Source: Pararge aegeria (Eukaryota; Arthropoda; Insecta; Lepidoptera; Nymphalidae). Taken from it: DNA of 64,000 bases. The DNA is taken from contig NC_053191.1 in NCBI RefSeq assembly GCF_905163445.1, positions 11,594,001 through 11,658,000 of the forward strand, written 5' to 3'. The translations under genes and the position numbers were made by a program. The stretch's first letter is position 1. Every line of letters begins with the position of its first letter. The notes under the pieces were generated by a model. The model did not search any database. It was not told the origin of the DNA and worked only from the letters and a program-made list of their open reading frames with translations. Shown here piece after piece: positions 27,601 to 39,600 of the stretch.

Positions 27601-30600
27601 TCCAGAGTCTCTGCCATTATGACTACATCGTCGGCAAACCGAAGTTGAGTGATGTACTCGCCGTTAATGTTGATGCCAAGCCCGTTCCAATCCAGAAGCT
27701 TAAAAACGTCCTCCAACGCAGCGGTAAACAGCTTCGGGGAGATAACATCTCCCTGTCGCACTCCTCGCTGCAGTTGGATCGGTTTCGTAGTCTGGTCCTG
27801 TATACGGACTGACATAGTGGCGTTTTTGTACAAACACTTCAAAACTTCGATGTACCGGTAGTCAATTCGGCATCTCTGCAGTGACCTTAACACAGCCCAG
27901 GTTTCCACCGAATCAAAGGCTTTCTCATAGTCCACAAACGCTAAGCAAAGTGGCCGGTTATACTCTTGAGTCTTCTGTATAACCTGCCGCAGCGTATGTA
28001 TGTGGTCTATGGTACTGAAGCCCTTTCGGAAACCGGCTTGTTCAGGAGGCTGGAAGTCGTCGAACCTATTCGCGAGACGATTCGTAATGACTCTTGAGAA
28101 CAACTTGGAGACATGGCTCAACAGCGAGATAGGTCTGTAGTTCTTCAGCAAGGTATTATCACCTTTTTTGAAGAACAGAACAACCACGCTCCTGTGCCAT
28201 GCCTCTGGCGTTGTGCCTTGATGAATGACGGAATTGAACAACCGCTGAAGGACTTTAAGTATCGGTTTTCCACCCGCTTTCAGGAGTTCTGCTGTGATTC
28301 CGTCATCACCCGGTGCCTTGTTGTTCTTAAGTTGTTTGAGAGCCATACTAATCTCGTAAAGGCTGACGTCCGGGATATCTTCAGTGAAGTGTCGGGTCAA
28401 TTTGGCTCTAGGGTCTTTAGCCAAACTTTCAACAGGCTTTTGTGTTGAGGTGTATAACTGTCCATAGAATTTCTCAACCTCACTCAGGATCTCTGGTTTA
28501 GAAGATATGAGACTACCATTGTCAGTCTTCAGGCGAGTCAACAGGCTCTGTCCGATAGACAGATCTCTTGCGAACACTTTCGAGCCTTTGTTGCGCTCAA
28601 TGGCGACTTTAATTTTCTCAGTGTTAAAGTGTCGCAAGTCTTTCGTCTGCAACTTCGAGATCTGTCTATTAATACGCCGATATTCAGACGCATCTTTTGA
28701 AGACTGTAGTCTCATTTCTTGTCTCTTCTCCATAAGCCCGAGTGTATGGGCTGAGAACTTTTTGGTTCTATGTTTACGGTGGGTCTTAAAGAACTTGGAC
28801 CCAACCGTATGGACAGTTTCCACAAGCCTGTTGTTAAGATCGTTCACAGAATCGCAGTCCAGGCAATCAAACCGGTTTTGCAGCTCCAGTTGAAAGCTCT
28901 CGGGGTTTTGGATATGAGCACGAGTAGGCCGGAGCGTAGACTTTACCAGTCTGACCCTTTCCAGCTTTACATTTATATTCAATGTGCCTCTTACCATACG
29001 GTGATCGCTCCCGGTTTTCACCCTGTTGATCACAGAGACATCATTGAATATATGCCGTTTGGTCGACATGATAAAGTCGATCTCATTTCTCGTCGAACCA
29101 TCGGGGCTCAGCCAGGTCCATTTCCTGTGCGGCCGCTTTTCGAAAAAGGAGTTCATCATAAAGAGGCCCTCCTTCTCCATAAAGTCGGCCAGCATTTGGC
29201 CCCGTTCGTTCCGTTGCCCATATCCAAATTGCCCCACTCTCAGCTCTGCACCGCTTCGCTTGCCCAGCCTCGCGTTGAAATCCCCCATCACAACACTGTA
29301 GTAGGTTTTCGAGGCATGTATGGCTTTCGAAATATCCTCATACAATGCCTCTACTTCCTCGTCGGAGTGCGCAGTTGTGGGTGCGTAGACCTGTATAACC
29401 TTCAGGGAATACCGTTTGGTTATTCTGAGTACAAGGTACGCTACCCTGCTCGACACGCTTTCGACTCGAACAATGTTGTTGACAAGGGATTTGTGGACGA
29501 TGAATCCGACACCACCTTGGGACTGTTGTTCGCCCTCCCGGTAGTAGAACAAGTTGCCGGATTTTAGGATTATCGTATCCTCCCCCTCTCTACGGATTTC
29601 AGATAAACCCATGATACTCCAGCGCAACTTGCTCACTGCTTCTTCCAGCTCGACTAACTTCTCATCGGTCCTCAACGTGCGTGCGTTATACGTTGCCAGG
29701 TCCAGTCGTCGGGTTTGGCAGCGGAATCTCTTCCGGAGATTCTTGACACCCCTTGCCCCGCCGTTACCATAACCGCTGCCAGAGCCAGGAATAGCGGGGC
29801 TGCCGGGGACTAGGGGCTGTGGCTTTCTTTTCTCCATTCATACAAAGATTTGCCCGGTAATGACCACGCTGGGCAGGCGGGTTGGTCATCGCAGGGCTAG
29901 ACTGATCGCACCGGCGTCGCTGCTGCCCGACACCGGTCTGTGCCATTTATTCAGTCTAGCCAATTTGAAGTAGTTATACCGCCACTTGTCGGTCGCCAGA
30001 GCCTCGTCGGTTAGACGGCAGGGTGCACCACGTGCAGGTGAGGTTGGCATTTTGGGAGGCTGACTGGTACTAGCCTCCCCCTTACACCCCTTACACTTAT
30101 TATATATTAAAGTGCGTATAAATAAAAAAATCATCATTCCTTTTTTTAAATTTTAATGTTAAATGACCGAGAATAGGATTTTTTTAGTTCATTCTTTGCC
30201 GTTATAAGGTTATATTTAAGAAATTTTGTCTGGAATGTACATTAAAAAGCATCGCTTCAAACATACCCTTGTTTCTGTCATGGTCTCTTAAAGATAACTA
30301 AACGTAGTTTATTATTTTTAACTTTATCTGTCTTCTCCTGTAGAATGCTGCTTGTGCTGTTAGCTGGGGCTACTATTGGACGCGTGCTTGAGGATGGTGC
30401 AAAAGTTACTGCCAATACTGCGCAGGAACTTTTCGTGTACGAACTACCCGCGCCTGATACGGATTCCAGTGACGGGGAAGATTCGCTGCCGACCTTAGGT
30501 GAGGCGGTTCTTCGCATTAATAAACCGACTTAAAGACAAGAACAGATTCTCAATTTCGGTCTTAAGCATAGATTGGTGGATACTTGAAAAACTATTTTTA

Positions 30601-33600
30601 GATCCATGTTGGTCCATGAGATAGTACACAAATTTGATAAGAATACCAATTGCGTTGAGAATGCATAAGCAATAATAAACGCGATAATAAATACATGCTT
30701 GTTAGGCGTCAGCTCAAAGAAAATGCTATATCCAATTTTCGACGATTTTATCTGGCCAGGAGTTCTAAATCGATACAATAATCGATCTACGGAATAACGA
30801 AAAACTGTTTTATTTTCACGTTTTTTTGTGTCTTCCGCCCCCAGCATACCTACTTAATGTCGAAATATGATATCTTAATGCAAAATGGAATTTTTAGCCA
30901 TTGAAATAAAGTGGCAAACGTCCCACAAACCAAACTCATGGAGACATTTAAATCATCTCAACAGGTAAAAAAGTTGTCAGTTATTTTTTACATAGAAAAC
31001 CGAAGCTTGATATCGGATAACTTTGTCAGGGAACTTGGAACAGCAGAAGAATCTGTATGGTGTAATTTATAATTTCTTCAATCCGTATACTCCACAGCAA
31101 ACAGATCCTCGGCAACGTACCCACTACGCACGTATCGCTCCGAAACCGGAGCATCCTCAGGAGATGTTGACTCTACAATGAATAATTATTAAGTCACTTA
31201 ACAGACTCTTCGCGGAGTATAGCAAATTAAGCTTAATTTTCATAATATATTATGGATTTCCGCAAAGTAACGCCTGCTTCTATCCAAACTTGGTAACGCT
31301 TTGCTCATTAACTTCAGATTACACAAACGAACTGGAGGAAACGGACTCCGGTGTAACGGAGGGGTCAGCGGACGCGGACGGCGACGGCACCGCGTCAAGT
31401 TCGGCGGAGTACTCTGCGGAGGGCGAGGCACGTGCAGCCGGCGAGGTGAGTGTGGCGCACGCCGCCTCCTCCTCGCTCTGCATGCCTGCACTCTTCTGCT
31501 TTAAGGTTAGCGCACACCCCAGCCCTAGCCCCCGCTTATACACATTTAACACGCACACACGCAAACGCACGAACGCACACGAACACACGCACACGAACTT
31601 ATACATCACGCAACACACGAACATGTTAGGAATACAGTATGTACATCATGGACGAAGTACGTGTCAGTATGGCACTGTAAGAATATCATCATGATATTAA
31701 CCCATTACAGGGCACGAGTCTCCGCCCAGAATGAGGCGAGTTTAGGCCTTAGACTGGATTAATTGGTGCCAACTCTGGCCCATTACGGATTGAACTACAC
31801 ACACCTTTGAGAACATTATGAAGAACTCTCAGGCATGCAGGTTACGTCACTGAGGTTTACCTCCCCTCTGAAGCAAGTGATATTTTAATTGCTAAAAACG
31901 CACCTAACTTAGGAAAGTTCGAAGTGCGTTCTGGAATTTGAACTCTGCTCCTCGAAAATGTAATCTAAGTCCTTACCGCGAGGCTATCACCACTAGAATA
32001 TAGTTTAGAATCTAATGATGAATTATATTAATATTTAAATACTTTTACAATAAGTCGTAATTAAATATAATAATTATCTAGTAGTTATTTCACTATATTC
32101 TAAAACGACCATACTAAGACGTACTTCGTCCACAAAGTACCACAAAGTATTCCTCACAAACGCGACGCACCCGAACTTACTTCTTGCACAACACACAAAC
32201 GCACACGAACTATTACCTCAGATAACACCATCACACGCACATTCAATCTCACCCGACAAACGCACATTGATACTTACCTCGCATGTCGGAGAGACGCTCA
32301 CATGGTCTCTTACCACACAAAAGATACAAATATATGGTTGTATATTATTTACAATGAGCGTGCGTTTGGGAATACACACATATATATACTTCTATTAGGT
32401 TCCAATGGGATATAATAAATACTGTTATTGTTTATTCCTGCTGTTCAACAGTTTAAAAAAAAAGCCCTGAATAATGCAATGCACACATAAGGTGTTAGTA
32501 CACGCGTACAAACGACAAAAAGATATGTCTTTCGTATCACTTTTAAATATAATGAACCAAAATTATAGTTTGACAGATAAAGTTAATTTGGCAGTGATAC
32601 TAAATTTAGAATTTAATTGGTAATGCTGTCGTGTGATATGTTCTGGCGTACTGAATTATATGCGCGATAAACATTAGAAAAACAAAACACCCAACACAAT
32701 GCACCACATTGCCCAAAATACATAATGCAAACTGCCCACAAAAGCAAAAGCGTTTAAAGCCATCAATTGCGCTCCGAATCTTTCCCCCAACGGGGTGTGT
32801 GCCCGCTTGAATGACTGTATATATAAATATTATTTTAATAAAATAAGCTCTAAGAGTGCCACGTTATACATTTCCCCCATTGGGCTAATATCGTACCGAT
32901 CCATTGTGCACACGCGTGACTCAAGATCGTAAAATTTGGAAATCCCTTTATAAGACATATGTCCAGAAGTGGGCATAAGTCTTTGGATAAGGCGGCGATG
33001 TCCTCGTCCACAACAACTCATGTATATTAACACACTTAACGAATACATTAAACTAAACAATACACATACTTAGAACATGATACAGAGATGGCAAATGATT
33101 GCAGAGGTTATTAATACCTATGAAATATCCACACAAATCACAAACATCGAATAAAGATAGTCACAAAGAGGTCCCCGTTTTTAAATCTTGGATAAAAGTT
33201 GGCGTTACTTTGGGAAATTCCATGATATATTATGAGAATTTAGTTTAATTTGCTATACTCTGCGAAAAGCAGGAGAAACTGTATGGTAATTTATAATTTC
33301 TTTAATCTTTATATTTCTCATTAATAATATCTTCGGTAATGTACCCTACATACCCCGTTCAGCAGGAGCATACTCGGGAGATGTTGACTTTACAAGAAAA
33401 TGGTCTGGCTCTCTCATGGTTTACATAGCCTCTTTACACTGTCACAACGCTCGTCGGCATTTAACACGAGATCAAAGGAAATTTTCACTCCTTAGGAAGA
33501 CTTGAAGTAGTGTACACACAATAATATTCTGAAACACGCACTCTACGATGGGACAATCACAAAGGGCCATGACACACATGACACATCTGACATTACAACA

Positions 33601-36600
33601 TTTTTAATTATAATGTAAATATTTACTAAATAAATGTTCTTGTAAATATTTAAATTAACTACAGAATTAAAGAGTAAATTTTGCTTTAAAAAATAAACTA
33701 AAATTAATATCAAATAATACCAAAATAATCATTATTAATGGTCTAATAATAAAGTTTTATATATATTTTGTATAACAGTTTTATTTGGGTAGGTTTAGGA
33801 GATTGGTTACTAACGAACAAAACTCTAACCCTAACGTAATATTATTTATTTCGAAATTCTCTTGAAATAAAATATGTTAAAGACTCTGACGAGCCTTAAA
33901 TATGAGCTCAGAATTCTGGAATTACGTAGTGATATAGAATTTAATATTGCTGGTTTGATGAAAATTTGATCACTATGTCAATTATTATATCATTTCAAGC
34001 ATCGAAACCGAACTCGCCCGTCCCAGGAGCTCAAAAGATTTGTATGAAACAACGAAATTACTTAGTTTTTACAAAACGATTTACAAGAATGTACTTTAAA
34101 AAACAACAATAATATTAGAGAGATTTCCTATTTCAAAAATAATAACTCAGTGATCTAGAAGTCAAAAATAATTATAAAAAAATTGTTTTAAATAGTATTT
34201 AATTACAACATTTACAACTTGACGGCATACAAGACGCTTACAGGTATAATATGATTTATCCCTTTAATATATTTTCTTTGTGTTTGTTTTCTTTGCTTAA
34301 TAATTATAAACAGTGATATGTATTAACTCTGGAGTCCAAATTGACGTAGTAGATTTGCTCAACCTGGTTCAGTTCAGCTTGAATAAGCTGGAAAGCAGGC
34401 CGAAATCGATACCGTTTACTTACAGTTATTTGACAAAAGTAAAAGATATAAATATTTTGCGCTAGAAAGCACTTTTTTACCGCTTGTACTCTCTCTAGGG
34501 CTAATATCATCTCACTGATTATTCACGGATACATTTTTATTATTCTTACAACATTTACCCAAATAATCCGTACTGGTATTAAAAAAAAAAATAAAGACCT
34601 GTATTTTAAAATATATTTAAAAATAATTAATTATATTAGGTATATAATATAAAAATTCGTTGCAATAGGAAACAACTAGTGTGAACGACACGACGCGGCA
34701 GCGCTGTTCTCGTTATTCATTTGACCGAAATATAATAGCATAGATTGTACAGGGTTTGGCACTGAAAGAAGATAAACTTTCACTAAGACTGTTTATCCTA
34801 CTTGTTTTAATTCAAAAATTTGCTATGTTATTTGCTAGATGCAGCGGTAAATTACAAGGTATAGATATATGAAAAGGATTTTCTAGTTTGAAGCGTAGAG
34901 TATGTTGAGAATATTTCATGTTGGGCATTGGATTTTTTTGAAGCACCATCTTGTCGCACCTTTGTAGGCTTCTTTTAAACGAGCTAATTGTTCCCGCTAC
35001 GTTTTTATGTTTTTATTCTGTAAGCTATTGTTTATCTTTACTCTTTTTTCGCTTATTCCAAAATTTATCGTTAAAGGTATGTGCAGCTTTTTAAATTATT
35101 ATTTCATCTCGAGGCTTAGTGACAGCATCGGAGTTCAATGTATATATAGATGTTTTGTCGTAGTAGTAGACGTAATTGTGTTGCACCTTTTTTCAAAATT
35201 TTAGGTAATATATTATCTTTAACTCATAGTATTAGGTATTTTATCCCATCTTTTATGAAATCAATCAAAATCTGCTCGAACCGAGCAGGCTTCGGTTTTT
35301 TGGTTTTAAGTCGAGCTTTTTGGAATTATAGATATGAATTGTGTAAGTAGCACGTTAAATTTAAGTCAATTGGTTTTAGAAAGTTAGTTTATCAGATCTT
35401 AAATATACGTTAAAAATTAAAGCATCTGAAGATGTCATATAGCTGAATGGATTTGAACTGAATAAAATTTCGGAGACAGATAGAAACCATTTTCTGGATG
35501 AATGTAGAATTATTTTTATTATAGTCCAAAATCAAAATAAGTCTTGCTAATTAAAAAATTCAGTGTTTTTATCATAGTGATATATATATATTTGTCAATT
35601 TAAAATTGAGTTGCGGATCTTTGCAACTGTCATCTTAAGAAGTATCAATTTCTGCTGGGTTGTCCTTGGGAGCCATGTGAAACAATTGCTGCGGGACCGT
35701 GAATTATGCAACTCCCTACAATAGACCTATGTCCAGCTGTGGACGTACATTTTTAACTCATAGCAGTAATAGTTAATGGGACCGTCGACAGCTTTACGTT
35801 TTCTGAGGCATAGATTTTAATATAATGTTACTTAAAATAAGTAGATCAAATTATTCGCAAGCTTTCGTAAAGAAAATGAATTTGAATTAAATATTATGAA
35901 TTAGACTGATGAATAACGATCTGAACTACTTTTGCAGCGATCGCGTTCGGAAATTCTTATGTCCCAGAGTCCACCAGACACACTATACGGAGAACGCCAC
36001 ACTTTACCAAGAGGGACGCGGCTTAACCACTCGCCAACGCCAAGTGTGCGTTCGTTAAACGTGCGGAACGCGCCGCGGTTCTCGAGCGTCAAATTCGCAT
36101 CGTCACCTGCTCATATGTACAGACTGAACCACTTCAGTGACTCGCCGTCATACGATAACGCACATTACCTAGTCGCAGTTCACAGGTGAGACAGTCTTAT
36201 ACTTATTATTTCTTAACTTCACCAGTTTATATATATGTATCGAAATCAATTAGTCGCAGTGTGTTGAAATAAATATAATGTGACAAAGAACGATGACATT
36301 ACTATCATTTAATGAGGTTGTACAAGTTGCTGGTAAACAAGGTCTTGAGGATGAAAAATTAAAAAAAAAAAATAGGACTAAAAAGTAAAATATAAGATAA
36401 AATATTATTAGTTTAAAGGAACTAAAAATACGCACTTTTAATGATAATAATAATCAGTGTAATGATTGAGATATGTTTCATCCCAACCACCTGAATGCTG
36501 GTATTACTCAACCGACCGTTGTACCAGAATATTTTATCTATACAACGTGTAACGGAATTACGAATTACTGTTGAAGGGTGCATAAATATATATAATAAGG

Positions 36601-39600
36601 AATCGTCCTGTAAAAATATTAAATCAAAAGACGCATATTTATTTTTCATACAAACTAATTCAAAAAATTCTCAGCGTTTACTTATGCCAACCCTGTTGAC
36701 GATTAAAGACCGACACGAGCATAGTACAACCTACGCGACGCGTAGCTAATAAAGTGACAGGATTCACTTAATATTACTTCTGCATGTGGCGCTAGGGCTA
36801 TATCTGATTTCGTTCAGTAAAAATGGCAATGGTTTACTGAAAAACTATTAGCATTTCGGTTTCACAGATAAGTCTCAGAGATAGTAAATAATGTACCTCT
36901 ATTAAGTATTAAGTATTATTTCGGTTTTCATTTACACGCTGTATACATGCTTATTATCTTTAACCCCACTAACACTTTCGACGTTCGGTTTATGTGTTTT
37001 TACTATTCATTCATCCAAACTTTGATGAAGCACTGCACCGATTTTATCGTATATAAAGCTTGCATCCTGTAGATAAACATAGAAATCCTTTTATTCTTGA
37101 AAGTATCGGGTTAACGTTACCGTGGGTTTATCAAAAAACCATACAGCACAGCTAATTCTATACGTATGGAGACAGAATACGTCTCTGCCGGAAGAACTTA
37201 CAGTTTCCGCGGGATGTTTGAAAACCGGAAATATTAATGATGATATTGTATGTAGGAAACAAGTGGCCGGAGAAGCGTATTTGGTGCCATGGCAAAGAGC
37301 GAGGCTCGCTCTGTTCGGTGTGCCGTTGGTGGTACGCGCCGCGCCCGGTGCGTCCGGACGCGAGTTGTACGCGCGAGTGTGGACGCACGTCGCCCGACTG
37401 TTGTCCGCACGCCCCGCCACCCGAGCCAACCATGCAACTGACTGGTATGTACCATAATTTATTATTTTATTAATCTTATTCATATTTATACATGAAATTT
37501 ATATTGTTATACTAGTGCCACCAAACTACTCTCTATTTCACTATAATATTAATTAACTAGATACAGCATTTATTAATATTAAAATCGAATTAAAATTAAA
37601 ATACAGTAAGTGCAAAGCAAAATAATTTGGAGCTACTCTCAACTCAATCGTTACATTTGGGATCTATCCCGGCGCCAGTAACTTAAAACAATTTTAAATA
37701 AGGCATTTCAATTTTTACCCGTCCGTCCGAATAGATAACCGTCCTAAAAGCTACGTGTACACGCGGAAGCATCCATTACGACTACAAAGTAGGTGTCAGT
37801 ATCCACCTACCTCATTGTTCCCATTTCGATCCCGTTTCCAACAATCCTGTTTGCTGTTTCCACAAATAGAAGTAACTGTTCTATGAACTAACTGTAATGC
37901 AACGTTATATTAAAGTTTCAAGTTTACTTCGGTAGTTAGTTTTACTCGCAGGTTAGCCTTTTTTCGAAGACCTAAACCTAGGCTTTATCGTTCGAATACA
38001 AAACACGAAGTATTGGGTTCGATTTATAATTTTAGTTCAATCCCTTAAAATATTTTGCATTGGGTATTTCTTTTCAGCCACGTGCCCTTTCCTCTGAGTT
38101 TTGATACTTTGTGTTTGCTCAGACTTAAGAAACAATTAAAACAAGATAATTTTAAGGGTCTGGGTATAAATTTGTTTCCTTATATTGACTATAAGGAAAC
38201 AAATTCCCATACTAATATTATATAAATGCGAAAGTGTAACCTAGTTTTGCCAAAACCGTTGAACCGAAACACTCCTAGTAAACGTTACCCGCGGGATAAA
38301 AAAAAATAGCATTAGTCATGTACCTGTGCATTGGTTTTAAGTTTACCAATATCGTTATCGCCATCATCTCACTACCGTGTAATTCTCATATAATGTACGC
38401 ATCAAAAGTGCCATCTATGGGCCTACTTGAATAAAGATATTTTTGACTTTGAATTTGATCGCCTAACTTATCTTGGTGAAATTTTGAATACATTTTGAAT
38501 TGTTTAAAGACGCAATCACAGAGCAACATCACGCCTGTAAAACCTGAAGGGTAACGCAGATGTATTCAGTACACCCACTTTTTTACCTTTATATAGTTAG
38601 TAGCATATTTTCTCGTTACTGGAAGCTTTTTGTAGCACATAGTATTTAAGTTTAAACAACATTTCAGAAGTAAAATAAAAAAAAAAAATTCAGAAGACGG
38701 TTTATTTTTTTGTACTCCCCGCGTATATATTCGGTTCTTGTTATTAATTCAAATTTATTTTACTCTATTCGTATAAAATTGTTCTTATTCGTAATCTGGT
38801 CTGGCCAATAGCAGAGCTCGCTTCCCGCGCCTCCTGAAGTTGAAAGGGTGCTACCGACGCGAACATAGCAAAACTACGCTGTTAATTCCCAAAAGGACAA
38901 GATTTTAATCTTCTATTATTACCGCAATCGTGGTAAACAACATGCTTCCCTATCTCCCATACCCTCGATATAAGACCAAACAGAACTCGGTCTGGATCGC
39001 CTTTGTACGACCAGGCAGTGTCTACTTGTCGTCTAGACCAGTGCCTTACATTTGAAGAGTAGGACCAGTCAGTTTTCCTTTGATGAAACTTGTGTCCCAA
39101 TCAAAAAAGTGGCGTCACCGGATCTCCACGGCAAGATTCCAAGATTCGTGTTGTCAAACGTTTTGTTTTTTTGTTTCTATGTTGTTGATATTGAATTTGT
39201 CCACAGCGACGACAGCCTGGGCTACGAGTTCCCGTTCACGTTGCGCGTGGTGGGCGGGGATGGGTTGTGGTGCGCCATTTGCGCATGGCCTGCTCTGTGC
39301 CGCGGATGTGCGCTCCCCACCGACGATGCGCCACTCGTTGCTTGCAATGGTAAGCATATATAACGGACGCCTGCTGTTCTCACGAAAAACATTCATTAAT
39401 TGTTTTAATAAGTTTAGAATTAATTGTATGTAGACTCTTTTTTTCTTAAATGTTATATCTAAGAATAGCTTTTCGCGGAGTATAGCAAATTAAGCTTAAT
39501 TTTCATAAAATATCATGAAATTCCGCAAAGTAACGCCTGCTTCTATCCAAATAGTCCCCTGCTGGACTAAATGCTTCTCCCATTTGGGGGGGGATTGGGC

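Larger units (their letters stand above)
26852..30096 (-). mobile_element. Full-length RTE-clade non-LTR retrotransposon
   Basis: An intact-looking LINE of about 3.25 kb lies antisense in the USP32 intron between exons 13 and 14. It is bounded by a perfect 12-bp direct repeat and ends at its 3' side in a (GAT)n tail, as RTE elements do. It holds a short 5' ORF and one uninterrupted ORF with endonuclease and reverse transcriptase. The perfect duplication and open frame point to recent insertion. GC content is well above the host intron. Confidence 0.92.

Noticed and set aside
27492..28893. Several + strand ORFs of 100-130 residues
   Set aside because: They are antisense to the RTE reverse transcriptase and share its coding constraint.
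28770..29567. 265-residue + strand ORF
   Set aside because: It is the antisense shadow of the RTE ORF2 endonuclease region; it has no domain of its own.
31530..32300. CRISPR-like array
   Set aside because: The units are degenerate and uneven with no unique spacers; this is eukaryotic simple repeat.
37091..37483. - strand ORFs of up to 130 residues
   Set aside because: Shadow of GC-rich USP32 exon 17.
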